DNA from: Serripes groenlandicus
Taxonomy: Eukaryota > Mollusca > Bivalvia > Cardiida > Cardiidae
Assembly (NCBI GenBank): GCA_031761405.1
Contig: JASEVX010000003.1
Location: 148,834,555 to 148,898,554, forward strand
Direction: 5' to 3'
Length of the DNA stretch: 64,000 nt
Part shown: in pieces, positions 1-12,709 of the stretch
Numbering within the stretch: position 1 is the stretch's first letter
How the letters are laid out: each line of letters starts with the position of its first letter
The notes under the pieces: generated by a model
The model's input: the letters and a program-made list of their open reading frames with translations, nothing else
What the model was told of the DNA's origin: nothing
The model's database searches: none
Made by a program: the position numbers and the translations under genes

Positions 1-537
1 CACTCTGGATACTGCATTTTTAATTTCAGCATGATAAAACTTTATCAGAATGTTTTTCTTGATGATATGTAGGCCAAGTTTGAATATGGGTCATGCTGGG
101 TCAAAAACTAGGTCACTAGATCAAATTGAAGGAAAATCTTGTGAACACTTTGGATGCCGCATTTTGTGTTTCAGCAGCTTGAAATTTGGTCAGAATGTTT
201 GTCTGAATTATATCTAGGTCAAGTTCGAATATGGGTCATATTGGATCAGAAACTAGGTCAATAAAGGAAAATATTGTTCAAACTCCGGAGGCCGCATTTT
301 TACTTTGAGCAAGTTGAAACTTTGTCAGAATGTTGTCTTGATGATATCTAGTCCATGTTGGAATATGGGTCATATCAGGTAAAAAAATATAGATCACTAG
401 GCCAAATGAAGGAAAATATTGTTAACACTGTGGAGGTTGCATTCAGAATAATTGTCTTGATGTGTTTTGCATTGCAGTACATTGTATAATTAAGGTGAGC
501 GATCCAGGGCCATCATGGCCCTCTTGTTTATATAATT
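1..537 (+). mobile_element. Helentron-like AGCTCACC-family repeat, 3' part, cut by window edge
   Basis: The segment ends in GGTGAGCGATCCAGGGCC followed by a short hairpin (GGGCCAT/ATGGCCC) and CTCTTGTT, the same 3' end seen at 16.3 and 56.9 kb. Upstream lie about 3.5 degenerate direct units of roughly 140 bp (starts near 1, 143, 280 and 423), each carrying a GCATTTT...TCAGAATGTT...GAATATGGGTCAT core. The 5' end is outside the window. No coding potential is visible. Confidence 0.6.
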
Positions 538-884
538 TAAAACACACTATCATATTAAGATTGTTTTAAATCTTGACAAGGAAGGAATTTTAATCACCAA
601 CTGTTTTTCCCATCAATATCTGTATGTTTTAGCATAATGATAACACTAAGATATCTGAAGACCAATTAATCCTTTCCCTCCTACACACTCTGCAGCAGAT
701 GATTGAAAATATTTTTTGATGTTTTTTTAGTAATTTAGCTGTAACTTGAAAATATGTGGGGGAAAAGTAATCATTTGTATATTTATCAATTTACTTTTGA
801 TGCAATGTTGAAAAGGAGAAATTGCCTGTTTTAAGCAGTTTTTCCCTATTCCTGAATGATTGCATGATTTGTACGCTCCAGAAG
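538..884. other. Unassigned AT-rich sequence
   Basis: No gene, no recognisable repeat terminus and no convincing exon was seen in this stretch. Confidence 0.5.
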
Positions 885-1069
885 TGGATTAATTTCTGTT
901 TAACAACGTTTTCATCAAATTTCAGTCATATCACGGCGACCAGTTTCACCTAGCCAATTTGTGAAAGACGAATTATGCTTGTCACAGTGACTTTTGTCAA
1001 AATTGTCGGAAAGAATGTTGGCCGAGCTGGGGTTCGAACTCACAACCCTTGGATTGACAGCGTATTTAT
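885..1069 (-). mobile_element. tRNA-derived SINE, minus strand
   Basis: Read on the minus strand it starts with a tRNA-like head containing a B-box-like GAGTTCGAACCCC, continues through GACAAAAGTCA, and ends with GCCGTGATATGACTGAAAT and a short tail. It is flanked by a perfect 10-bp direct repeat, GCTCCAGAAG, at 875-884 and 1070-1079, which fits a target-site duplication. Head and tail match the better-preserved SINE at 43.8 kb. It depends on a LINE for mobility and encodes nothing. Confidence 0.85.
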
Positions 1070-1079
1070 GCTCCAGAAG

Positions 1080-1587
1080 CCTCTAAAGTTGATCAAATAA
1101 ATCTTGAACATATATAGGCATTTTATGTTTGTCAAACAGACACCACCGAAATTGTTAGATCAGGTAAACAGGAAACAGGAAAATTTGAAAAACTTATCTT
1201 ACTCCATACCATAAGAAGGATTTAGTTCTCCCCATGTTATCATGGTCTAACGTTGTTACTGTATCATAACTGATCATTATATTCAATATCTCATTCGAAC
1301 CTCATTGATTTTGGATTTGAGCATGACATCGATGTTGTACATTCTTGTTTCTCCACACTTAAAGTTCTTCTCGGGTCATATCGTAGCTTGGGTAACCTCT
1401 TGGATTGTCTAAACAGGGGAATACTCGACTACTTGAGGTATCAAAATGATAACGAGGGTGTGATCAAAGTATGTGAATACATGGTAACGATGGAGCATGG
1501 ATACTATGCAGTTATTGGTAGAGTTTTTAGCCTCCTTTCAATCCTGGATCTTAGCCAAGCCATAGGGTCAAACTGATCTTTATTGGC
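1080..1587. other. Unassigned sequence
   Basis: A 62-codon open frame (1388-1576) has no recognisable domain and no convincing splice context. Nothing else is visible. Confidence 0.4.
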
Positions 1588-2005
1588 TTAACCCTTTCCC
1601 TCATATAGACGCCTTCTGACACCTCTGCAGCAGATGGCTTTTTGAAAACATAGTGACTAAAGAAGAAATTGCACAAAACATGCAATTTCTCCTTTTGCCA
1701 CAATGTTTTCCACTTTTTGTCATAGGTTATCCATTCAATTATAGAGATTTTCTATTTTTTGACAAAATATGTATTAAGCCGTCTGCTGCAGAATTGTCGT
1801 ATGAGAGAAAGGGTTAACCCTTTCCAACATACATCAAATCTGCAGCAGGCGACTTGGAAAAACTTTTATGAGAGAAAATTTAATTTATTGAAAAGAGATG
1901 AAACATTGTGGCAAAAAGAGAAATTGCTCATTATGAGCCTTTCCCCATTTGCCACAATGTTATTAAAAGTCTTCAAAATGTTTCTATATAATGGGAAAGG
2001 GTTAA
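1588..2005. mobile_element. Two TTAACCC MITEs sharing one TTAA
   Basis: Copy one (1588-1817) runs from TTAACCCTTTCCCTCATA to GAGAAAGGGTTAA. Copy two (1814-2005) begins in the same TTAA and ends GGGAAAGGGTTAA. Both have CTGCAGCAG in the arms. A central palindrome (AGAAATTGC...GCAATTTCTC) is clear in copy one and degenerate in copy two. The shared tetranucleotide suggests that TTAA is the target site and that copy two inserted into the end of copy one. Confidence 0.85.
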
Positions 2006-2153
2006 AATTGAATAAAATAACATTGCAAATTTGAACTGTGATCATGTAACTTCTCCGGAAGCTTCAGAAAGATTGCATGAATCAATATAAAACATGGAAA
2101 ATACTAAATCATGCATTCTGATTTGTGTCTTTGTGGCGGTATATTTTCAAAGG

Positions 2154-2601
2154 TAAACCCTTTCCCACATACAGATGTTTTTGACACTTTCAGCAGCAGA
2201 TGAGAACTTTTGAAAACATTGTGGCATAAGCAAATATTGCTTATATATAATGAGCAAATTTACCCTTTTGTCACTATGTTTTCAATTTAATTCAATAATT
2301 GATCTTTCCTTAATTAGAAAGTTTCCATATTTTTTACTAAATGTTTGCAAAGTCATCCGTCATCTGCTGAAGATTTGATATGTACGACAATTCTGCAGCA
2401 GAAGACTTTAAAATTGAACACATTATGTCAAACAATAGAAAATCTCTATAATTGAAAGGATAACCTTTAAATAAAAGTGGAAAACATTGTGGCAAAAAGG
2501 AGAAATTGCATGTTTTGAGCAATTTCTTCTCTTGTCACTATGTTCTCAAAAAGCTGTCTGCTGCAGAGGCATCAGAAAGCGTCTATATGAGAGAAAGGGT
2601 T
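2154..2601. mobile_element. Composite of two TTAACCC-family MITEs, degraded
   Basis: A left arm starting TAAACCCTTTCCCACATA is followed, after a damaged junction near 2380, by a second copy ending AGAGAAAGGGTT. Outer TTAA sites are mutated. Confidence 0.7.
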
Positions 2602-2686
2602 CAGAATCCTTTGACCTGACTCTCCTGTTAAAAGGTTTGTCCCTGTCAAAATGCCTTTTAGGATCAGCTAGAATGTCTGCCGGGTT

Positions 2687-4408
2687 CAGGGCTGTACAAA
2701 AAAAAAAATCAGCCACTTGTCCAGGACAAGTGACTTTCAGAATGCCACTTGTCCTGCTAAGATTCTCACTTGTCCCACTTTTCTGCAGACCAAGTTTAAC
2801 ATGCAACAAATTTAAGAATTGCGTGGTAGCCCGGATCGCGGTTTCTTGAGTGTTTTTTTTTTTTTTAGTGGGTTATTTTCTAGTTCAGTATAAAGATAAC
2901 ATTAAGAGCACACACTGTACATGATTTAAGGGTACTGACCAATTCAACTAACATTATTGCAAAAGACCTGTAGTGCAGCATTCAGTTAAAAAAAATGAAA
3001 TTTGGATAAGAGATTATTTTTCACTAGGTTATTTGAAATATTCTGCATAAAATGTATGTATTTTATCCATATTTACAAAAGATTCAAAAGCTATTGACAG
3101 AAATGTTAAACTTGAGACAACATAGTCAAATGATGCAATAGCACTTTTCAAATTGAAGATAACAAAATAATAAGGTCACCGATTTAGGTCCCTCACCGAA
3201 ACAGGGCAGTGTTCGATACCAGGGTCAGTTTTACAAAGAAAGACATTGATAAATTCAATTTTATTAACCAAAAGTCAAATTTATCAGGTTCAATGTAGTT
3301 ATTAAATCAAAAAATCTTGTCAAAAAAAAATGAAAGACAACAAAACGTGAAATTTGTTTCATGTGTTGCGGTCAATCTCATTAAAATCATCTCCTATTAA
3401 CGCTACGCATTTACATTTAGTCAGATCGTGTACTTTAGTCAGATTGGTGTTGCGGTATTATTCGCAGTGAGCTGTCGCGGCCATTTTGATGATTGCGCAA
3501 TGTTAATCATGGTTCCCTACTTTGAGAATTAGAAATCGGTAAACAGCGTTGAATGTAAACATCGGGGTCGTCAGGTCGCGAATGTCATTCACCCAATTTC
3601 TCATTTCATCCAATGAAATCACAACTATTAAGTCATATGATTTTTTCCCCCCCATTTATGCTAATTAATTTTGGTAAACAAAACCGTGATTGGGCAATTA
3701 TCATACTCGGGGGAATCATTTATATATTTCATTCCAAACAATTTTCTTTGTGTCCCTGATATTACGAATATTATGTCGATCTTGAAGGTATTTCAAATTG
3801 ATAAACGGCAAGATAATTTTTAGCAGTAGTCGTATTGTCTTTAATTTGGATCGAATTTATTTTATTAACTTCTGCATGGCGAAAATTTCTTACAAGTCTT
3901 TCTGAACCGGTTTGCACCAGTTTGCAAACATCGCATACCGAAAGTAGAAATATGGATCAAAATACATTTACGGGAATATTTTAATGAGACCGATCCATAG
4001 GTAATTCCCTAGCTTTCATGAATAACACAGCCCCAAGGAACAATTGTCACTTATGATTGGACAGCCTTATTGGATACATATATATCACGTTAATCGACTA
4101 TTACTGACTCGATCTGACAGGTGGTTAACTCCGCCTACTGTTATTGATTTGTTATGATCACGCGCGAGTGGTTTTTCGCATGTAACATACAGTCAAATTT
4201 ATACACGACAGACATGTGTGTTAGTAATTAAGCCGGGCTACCAGACACAGTAATTTACATTCACTGTTACGTAAATGGGTTGATATAATGGGACGTGGAT
4301 TTTTGGAAAATGCCACTTGTCCGGGACTGAGATGTTGCAATTAGCGACTTGCCCGATGCGATTTATGACTTGTCCCGGGCGTCGGGCTATGGGATTTGTA
4401 CAGCCCTG
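2687..4408. mobile_element. Non-autonomous hAT-like DNA transposon (1.7 kb)
   Basis: The ends are inverted repeats CAGGGCTGTACAAA and TTTGTACAGCCCTG. GGGTTC occurs immediately outside both ends (2682-2687, 4409-4414), a shortened or imperfect target duplication. Subterminal copies of CCACTTGTCC/GACTTGTCCC occur near both ends, as expected for transposase-binding repeats in hAT elements. The interior has no long open frame, so mobility would need a transposase in trans. Family assignment rests on the CAGGG terminus and is inferred. Confidence 0.7.
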
Positions 4409-4429
4409 GGGTTCACTTAAAAAATTATG

Positions 4430-7400
4430 ATCACTTACAGATTATCTAATTGGATAATCCAGAATGTCAAAATGCATAATATCACCCAGAATGTATATTG
4501 GTATCATCAAACAAGTCTAAATGGATCACCCTTAATGTCCAAATGGAATTATCTAGAATGTCTAAATTGATCACATGGAATGTCTAATGTGCACCTAGAA
4601 TATCTTAATGGTAGCACCTAGAATGTCTTAATGGTAATACATAGAATATGTCTAATGGTAGCTCCTAAAATATCTATTGGATGACACAGAATGCTTTAAT
4701 GGTAATACATAGAATGTCTAATAGTAGCACCTAGAATATCTATTGGATGACACAGAATGTCATAATGGTAATACATAGAATGTCTAATAGTAGCACCTAG
4801 AATATCTATTGGATCACACAGAATATCTACATAGAATGTCTAATGATAATTCATAGAATGTCTAATAGTATCACACAGAATATCTTTTGGATCACACAGA
4901 ATGTCTTAATGGTAATACATAGAATGTCTAATGATAGCACCTAGAAAGTCTTAATGGTAATACATAGAATGTCTAATAGTATCACTTAGAATGTCCATTT
5001 GATCACACAGAATGTCTTAATGGTAATACATAGAATGTCTAATAGTATCACTTAGAATGTCCATTGGATCACACAAAATGTCTTAATGGTAATACATAGA
5101 ATGTCTAATAGTATCACTTAGAATGTCCATTGGATCACACAGAATGTCTTAATGGTAATACATATAATGTCTAATAGTAGCACCTAGAATATCTATTGGA
5201 TCACACAGAATGTCTTAATGGTAATACATAGAATGTCTTAATGGTAATACATAGAATGTCTAATGGTAGCACCTAGAATATCTATTGGATCACACAGAAT
5301 ATCTTAATGGTAATACATAGAATGTCTAATGGTAGCACCTAGAATGTCTTAATGGTAATACATAGAATGTATAATGGTAGCAACTAGAATATCTATTGGA
5401 TCACACAGAATATCTTAATGGTAATACATAAAATGTATAATGTTAGCACCTAGAATGTCTAATAGTAGCACATAGAATATCTATTGGATCCCACAGAATG
5501 TCTTAATGGTAATACATATAATGTATAATGGTAGCACCTAGAATGTCTTAATGGTAATACATAGAATGTCTAATAGTAGCACCTAGAATATCAATTGGAG
5601 CATACAGAATGTCTTAATGGTAATACATAGAATGTCTAATGGTATCACTTAGAATGTCCATTGGATCACGCAGAATGTCTTAATGGTAATACATAGAATG
5701 TCTAATGGTAGCACATAGAATGTCTTAATGGTAATACATAGAATGTCTAATGGTAGCACCTAGAATATATATTGGATGACACAGAATGTCTTAATGGTAA
5801 TACATAGAATGTCTAATAGTAGCACCTAGAATATCCATTGGATCACACAGAGTGTCTTAATGGTAATACATAGAATGTCTAATGGTATCACTTAGAATGT
5901 CCATTGGATCACACAGAATGTCTTAATAGTAATACATAGAATGTCTTATGGTAGCACCTAGAATATATATTGGATGACACAGAATGTCTTAATGGTAATA
6001 CATAGAATGTCTAATGGTAGCACCTAGAATATATATTGGATGACACAGAATGTCTTAATGGTAATACATAGAATGTCTAATAGTAGCACCTAGAATATCC
6101 ATTGGATCACACAGAGTGTCTTAATGGTAATACATAGAATGTCTAATGGTATCACTTAGAATGTCCATTGGATCACACAGAATGTCTTAATAGTAATACA
6201 TAGAATGTCTAATGGTAGCACCTAGAATATCTATTGGATGACACAGAATGTCTTAATGGTAATACATAGAATGTCTAATAGTATCACTTAGAATGTCCAT
6301 TGACTCTCACAGAATGTCTTAATGGTAATAAATAGAATGTCTAATAGTATCACTTAGAATGTCCATTGGATCACACAGAATGCCTTAATGGTAATACATA
6401 AAATGTCTAATAGTAGCACCTAGAATATATATTGGATCACACAGAATGTGTTAATGGTAATACATAGAATGTCTAATAGTATCATTTAGAATGTCCATTG
6501 GATCACACAGAATGTCTTAATGGTAATACACAGAATGTCTAATAGTAGCACCTAGAATATCTATTGGATCACACAGAATATCTTATGGTAATACATAGAA
6601 TGTCTAATGGTATCAGTTAGAATGTCCATTGGATCACACAGAATGACTTAATAGTAATACATAGAATGTCTAATGGTAGCACCTAGATTATCTATTGGAT
6701 GACACAGAATGTCTTAATGGTAATACATAGAATGTCTTATAGTATCACTTAGAATGTCCATTGGATCTCACAGAATGTCTTAATGGTAATACATAGAATG
6801 TCTAATAGTATCACTTAGAATGTCCATTGGCTCTCACAGAATGTCTTAATGGTAATAAATAGAATGTCTAATAGTATCACTTAGAATGTCCATTGGATCA
6901 CACAGAATGTCTTAATGGTAATACGTAGAATGTCTTATAGTAGCACCTAGAATGTCCATTGGATCACACAGAATGTCTTAATGGTAATACATAGAATGTA
7001 TAATGGTAGCACCTAGAATGTCTTAATGGTAATACATAGAATGTCTAATAGTAGCACCTAGAATATCAATTGGAGCATACAGAATGTCTTAATGGTAATA
7101 CATAGAATGTCTAATGGTATCACTTAGAATGTCCATTGGATCACGCAGAATGTCTTAATGGTAATACATAGAATGTCTAATGGTAGCACATAGAATGTCT
7201 TAATGGTAATACATAGAATGTCTAATGGTAGCACCTAGAATATATATTGGATGACACAGAATGTCTTAATGGTAATACATAGAATGTCTAATAGTAGCAC
7301 CTAGAATATCCATTGGATCACACAGAGTGTCTTAATGGTAATACATAGAATGTCTAATGGTATCACTTAGAATGTCCATTGGATCACACAGAATGTCTTA

Positions 7401-7982
7401 ATAGTAATACATAGAATGTCTTATGGTAGCACCTAGAATATCTATTGAATGACACAGAATGTCTTAATGGTAATACATAGAATGTCTAATGGTAGCACCT
7501 AGAATATATATTGGATGACACAGAATGTCTTAATGGTAATACATAGAATGTCTAATGGTAGTACCTAGAATGTCATAATAATAATACATAGAATGTCTAA
7601 TGGTAGCACCTACAATATATATTGGATGACACAGAATGTCTTAATGGTAATACATAGAATGTCTAATGGTAGCACCTAGAATGTCTTAATGGTAATACAT
7701 AGAATGTCTAATGGTAGCACCTAGAATATCTATTGGATCACACAGAATGTCTTAATGGTAATACATAGATCGTCTAATAGTATCACTTAGAATGTCCATT
7801 GGATCACTCAGAATGTCTTAATGGTAATACATAGAATGTCTAATAGTATCACTTAGAATGCCCATTGGATCACACAGAATGTCTTAACGGTAATACATAG
7901 AATATCTAATGGTATCACTTAGAATGTCCATTGGATCATACAGAATGTCTTAATGGTAATACATAGAATGTCTAATAGTATC
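4430..7982. repeat. AT-rich satellite, ~66-bp unit of three ~22-mers, left block
   Basis: The unit is built from three related subunits, each opening with AGAATGTC: AGAATGTCTTAATGGTAATA (+CAT), AGAATGTCTAATAGTATCAC (+TT) and AGAATGTCCATTGGATCACA (+C). Subunit order is not strict, and divergent units sit at the left edge (4430-4700). Longer blocks are duplicated: about 440 bp from 5520 recurs from about 6996, a spacing of 1475 bp. No coding potential. Confidence 0.95.
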
Positions 7983-8740
7983 TATGCTGTCTCGGTATAG
8001 AACCATTATGGAACCTTACAGCTAGTATAACCAGAGGGAGGAATATCCAATACTCGAAAAAACCAGCATCAATTTCAACTTTATTTTAATATTCGTTCCT
8101 GAATATTATCATGTCCCATGCGGTAAGAACCTGCAACATACAAAGCAGGTTGCAAATAAACTGACATACTATTGCAGCATGAAACAATCTACAAGTTAAA
8201 TTGTACAATAATTAGGCATGACCTTGAACATTCTACCGTCATTCATCTTAACACTGAAGAATTATGAGATGATAATTAAACTTTTAGACATCCAAATAAA
8301 CCTCAATTTATCTAAATATTACTAGGGACACATATATCTATGTCCCCGATATTATTCAGAATAAACCAAATAATTTCCAATATTAAATAGAAGTGGGTGG
8401 GGTGTGACAACGTCCAACTTTAAGTCAAATTCTCACATAAACAGGCGCTAAGCTTTAAAGCATGTACATGTATCGGATAAATCATATAAATATGCAACAA
8501 ACTCTACCAAACTTACATCATGTGGGGCAATATTGGACCTTAATCTTGTGAAACGACGAGCTTGATTATGCAAGCCAAACAACGTGATTACGACTTCCGG
8601 AAGTAAAAACAACCGGCAAGGAACTTCCGCCTAATTGTCATAACAAACGGCAAGGAAATTCCACCTATGTAATAAATTAGCGAAAAGAGCCGAAAGGCAA
8701 CGCTACCTAATAAATAGAGCGTGAGAGCGGTGGTAGCACA
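7983..8740 (-). mobile_element. Solo-LTR-like insertion within the satellite
   Basis: A 758-bp non-satellite block interrupts the array and is flanked by GTATC on both sides (7978-7982 and 8741-8745). Its ends are short imperfect inverted repeats, TATGCT and AGCACA; on the minus strand that reads TGTGCT...AGCATA, like an LTR TG..CA pair with one mutated end. On the minus strand an AATAAAG polyadenylation-like signal lies about 100 bp before the end. No coding sequence. An unrelated DNA transposon with weak ends is the alternative. Confidence 0.55.
8324..8348. mobile_element. 25-bp terminal-repeat relic flanked by 8-bp direct repeat
   Basis: AGGGACA and TGTCCCCG form a hairpin over a 10-nt loop, and are flanked by ATATTACT (8316-8323) and ATATTATT (8349-8356), a 7/8 match. 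This resembles a hAT-type insertion reduced to its two termini. A second example is at 27059. Confidence 0.5.
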
Positions 8741-9356
8741 GTATCACTTAGAATGTCCATTGGTCACACACATTGTCTTAATGGTAATACATAGAATGTA
8801 TAATAGTATCACTCAGAATGTCCATTGGATCACACAGAATGTCTTAATGGTAATACATAGAATGTCTAATGGTATCACTTAGAATGTCCATTGGATCATA
8901 CAGAATGTCTTAATGGTAATATATAGAATGTCTAATAGTATCACTTAGAATATTCATTGGATCACACAGAATGTCTTAATGGTAATACATAGAATGTCTA
9001 ATGGTAGCACCTAGAATGTCTTATTGGTAATACATAGAATGTCTACTAGTAGCATCTAGAATGTCCATTTGATCATACAGAATGTCTTAATGGTAATACA
9101 TAGAATGTCTAATAGTATCACTTAGAATGTCTAATAGTATCACTTAGAATGTCCATTGGATCACACAGAATGTCTTAATGGTAATACATAGAATGTCTAA
9201 TAGTATCACTTAGAATGCCCATTGGATCTCACAGAATAGAATGTATAGTTGTATCACTTAGAATGTCTAAAGAAAAGCACCTAGAATGTTTAATGGAGCA
9301 CACAGAATGTCTAATGGTATCACATATAATGTCAAAATGGATCTCACAGAATGTCT
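8741..9356. repeat. AT-rich satellite, right block
   Basis: This continues the 66-bp satellite after the insertion and decays toward its right edge, where units shorten and diverge (9220-9356). Confidence 0.93.
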
Positions 9357-9919
9357 CGTGACTGTATTGCTCTTTATTTGGTATGTGGTCAGAATTAAAT
9401 CATAAAGATACATATGCCACCTTTAAAAAATTAAATGCATCACTGTTTATCTAATGATTTGGCAAAACACAGAATCATGTTATGCGCTTTTTTCATATGG
9501 CGAAAAGCAATTTTATTATTATTATGCATTGCTGTTAATGTTATAATAAGAGCAAAAGCATGTTCTATTATTTATTTTGCACAATAGCAAAAAACAAATA
9601 CATTAATATATATTTCATTGATAGTTAAAAAACACAGCCATATATTTTAGACAATGGCAAAAAGCAAAATACATTGCTGTTTATATTTGTATAGGCAGCT
9701 GTATGCACCTGTAAGTTAGACATGAGAAGTGTGAACTGAAAAGGCGTAAAGACCACATTAACCTGGAGGTGATTGTGTGAATCAATTATCTTATGTAATC
9801 ATACCATATTGTATTACTGTTCACCCTTGTGTACCTTACTTGGGATGCTTCTGTGGTAAACTACATTTGTAGTCTTTGTGACAAATGAAGAATATTCCCT
9901 TCAAAGTTATTTATTGTTT

Positions 9920-9945
9920 CCCCCCCCCCCCCCCCCCCCCCCCCC
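9920..9945. repeat. Poly(C) run, 26 nt
   Basis: An uninterrupted C homopolymer; the opposite strand is a G run that could form a quadruplex. Its length is likely unreliable in an assembly. Confidence 0.95.
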
Positions 9946-10172
9946 GCCATGTTTTCCACATTTATTCAGATTTATGTTCTAACCTGTAAATAATATCAAT
10001 GTGGAAAATCAAATACATTTTATTAGGAAATGGTTTCAGTAGCTTGTCCTCATAAATGACTTTATCCATTAATGTGAAATTCGCAGTTAGTGTATTTTGT
10101 TTCAGTTTTCAATGAATATTTTAGCCCTCCCTGATCTGAAGAAGTTTGAAAACTTGTTAAATTTTGACTAAG

Positions 10173-10250
10173 TAATAAAATAACCTGATTTCGAGAATAA
10201 AATATAAAACATAATAAAATAACCTGATTTCGAGAATAAAATATAAAACA
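10173..10250. repeat. 39-bp tandem duplication
   Basis: Two nearly identical adjacent copies carrying AACCTGATTTCGAGAATAAA. Confidence 0.9.
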
Positions 10251-10539
10251 AATAAATTGGAATCGAAGAAATTTTTCAACACTTGCTCCTTTCCCCCTAC
10301 AATGTTTTCATAAGACAATGCAAGCCTTAGTCATCAAATACCTTCTATTTGAGGTTATACTTAAAATTCATGTTATCTTCCAATCTGGGTAAATTTGTAG
10401 GGGATTAGACTTGAATGCATTATCTTGTATATCTTCTACACTTTGAGTTATATTTTGATTTGATTTGTGTTTATTCCTGTTTTCAATAGTATTTTGTTAA
10501 TATAACATCCTTCTTGCATTAGCCGATAAGACTGATAAG

Positions 10540-10870
10540 TTAACCCTTTCCCTTATGCAGACTCATGTTCATGTGTCTGCAGCAGATGACTAATTGAATT
10601 GCTATGATTCACTGTAATAATGTATGTCTCTTAGATAAGCCACTTCTACAGACATATATAAACCCCCACCCACATAGACACTTTCTGACGCCTCTGCAGC
10701 AGACGAGTTTTGAAAACTTTGTGACAAAAGAAGAAATTGCTCAAAACAAGCAATTTCTCCTTTTGCTACAACATTTTCAACTTTTTTCAGTAATTACACA
10801 TACAAAAATCTCTATTTTTCATATTTTTAAGTCCTCTGCTGCAGATTTGTTGTATTTGGGAAAGGGTTAA
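10540..10870. mobile_element. TTAACCC MITE fragment plus a fuller copy
   Basis: A left arm (10540-10597) is followed by a copy from 10661 with CTGACGCCTCTGCAGCAGAC, a central palindrome and the terminus GGGAAAGGGTTAA. The left terminus of the second copy is eroded. Confidence 0.8.
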
Positions 10871-11285
10871 AATCTTTCATTCAAAATCATAAATCTCCCA
10901 TAGTTCATCCATCGTAGCTGCTGCAGAAGCATGACAAGTTACTTCCGTAAAAAAAGAAGTCAAAATAGACATTTAATAAACTGTACGATGATATTCATGT
11001 GCTGAAAAGTTGCGTAAAAACTAAGCAGATAAGGCATGAAAACAGCAAAACGTGTAAAATATGTCTTCCTGTTAAAGGAGGCTTCATAGACAAGCTTTTA
11101 AGTCATGACATATGGAACAATTGTTTTTAAATTTGAAACCTTAAAAGGGAAGTCCGTGCCCTAATTTATCACCATTTCATGTAGATTAAAGGACATGTTT
11201 TAAACCGGCAGTAACAGCTTTCAGGATTTCCAAGTTTGCTGTTTGACTCTTTCCACTCTTTTGCTCATTGAACTGACTTTTGAAA
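10871..11285. other. Unassigned sequence
   Basis: No gene or repeat terminus recognised. Confidence 0.4.
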
Positions 11286-12046
11286 AACCCTTTCCCTCAT
11301 ACAACAAATCTGAAGCAGACTTCGGGTATGTTTTCAAAGTCGTCTGCTGCAAATTTGTTGTATGTAGGAAAAGGTTAATAAATATATATACGTTATACTA
11401 ATATCTTTCCAGAGATCAGATTGCTAACCATCCACTGCAGCAGATGACTTTTGAAAACAATTTGACAAGAGGAGAAATTGCTCATTATTAGCAATTTCCC
11501 ATTAATTGCCACAATATTTTCAACTATATTCATTTATTATACTTCTATTAATAGAGATTATCAATTTTTTTCCCAGAAGTTTTTCAAGTCATCTGCTACA
11601 GATTTGTTGTTTGTGGGGAAGAATCAACCCTTTCCCACAAATCTGCAGCAGACGACTTAGAAATCATCTAGGCAAACACTCCGAAAATCTCTAAAAATGT
11701 AGGTTACAATATTTTCTGCAAAAAGTTGAAAACATCGGGGCTAAAGGAGAAATTGCTCATTTTTGAGCAATTTTTCCTTTTGTCACGATGATTTTAAAAG
11801 TTGCCTTAAAATGTTAACCCTTTCCCTCATACAACAATTCTGCAGCAGACGACTTTGAACATATTTTGTCAAAAACTAGAAAATCTCTATAATTGAATGG
11901 ATAACCTATGACTAAAAGTGAAAAACATTGTGGCAAAAGGAGAAATTGCTAAACGTTTTGAGCAATTTCTTATTTTGTCACTATGTTTTCAGAAAGCCGT
12001 CTGCTGCAGAGGCGTCAGAAAGCGTCTATATGAGGGAAATGGTTAA
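11286..12046. mobile_element. Cluster of TTAACCC MITEs
   Basis: Three or four copies are packed together: a 93-bp two-arm remnant (11286-11378), an internally rearranged pair (about 11433-11800), and a near-complete copy (11814-12046) ending GAGGGAAATGGTTAA. The central hairpin AGAAATTGCT/AGCAATTTCT is clear in the last. Confidence 0.8.
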
Positions 12047-12490
12047 TATGTGGGAAAGAGTTAAGGCATTGTAGATGGTGTCTGCATCAGGGGTGAATCA
12101 GACTAGGTAACACATAAGGATGTCACATTGACACATCTCCATCCAGACTTCTGACTAGGATCACAAAGATTAAACCTTGAAAGGGACCGAATAAAAAAAA
12201 GAACTGCGGACTTTTAAATCAAGATTATAAATTGATGGCCTCACACTGAACCTGGCTGATAAAGAACAAGCTTGTTCATGCCTTTTGTGTTTATTACATT
12301 TAAGATGATTTTCGCAAGATTTAAACTTTCTAAAGAAGTCATACATAGATTACAAAAGTTGTGCCGCTATAATTCTTTCAGATTGTCACTGTTGGGCTTC
12401 TTGTTGGCTTGAGAAGATGGCAGATGATAATTAGGGGTTTATTACAGTCATCAACTTGTCGGTACATGTTAATGTTTGATTGAAGCTGTT

Positions 12491-12709
12491 TTAACCATTT
12501 CCCACATCAACAAATCTGTAGCAGACGACTTTTGAGAACATTTTTCAAAAATGTGAAAAATCTCCATAAGTGACGGAGTAAATAGAGTTGAAAACATTGT
12601 GGCAAATTGTGAAATTGCTCATTTGAGCAATTTCACCTTTGTCACAATGTTTTCAAAAGTCGTCTGCTGCAGCGATGTCAGAAAGCTTCTATATGTGGGA
12701 AAGAGTTAA
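12491..12709. mobile_element. TTAACCC MITE
   Basis: TTAACCATTTCCCACAT to GTGGGAAAGAGTTAA, with GAAATTGCTCATTTGAGCAATTTC as the centre (inverted halves GAAATTGCTCA/TGAGCAATTTC). Confidence 0.85.

Larger units (their letters stand above)
9357..10539. other. Unassigned AT-rich sequence
   Basis: No gene seen. It contains a 26-nt C run and a 39-bp tandem duplication, listed separately. Confidence 0.5.

Noticed and set aside
1388..1576. Candidate exon of 62 codons
   Set aside because: No credible acceptor/donor pair and no recognisable peptide.
2546..2849. Overlapping frames of 87-120 codons
   Set aside because: They translate MITE sequence and the terminal region of the hAT-like element.
4430..9356. 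CRISPR-like regular repeats
   Set aside because: The units are contiguous with no unique spacers and the context is eukaryotic: a satellite.
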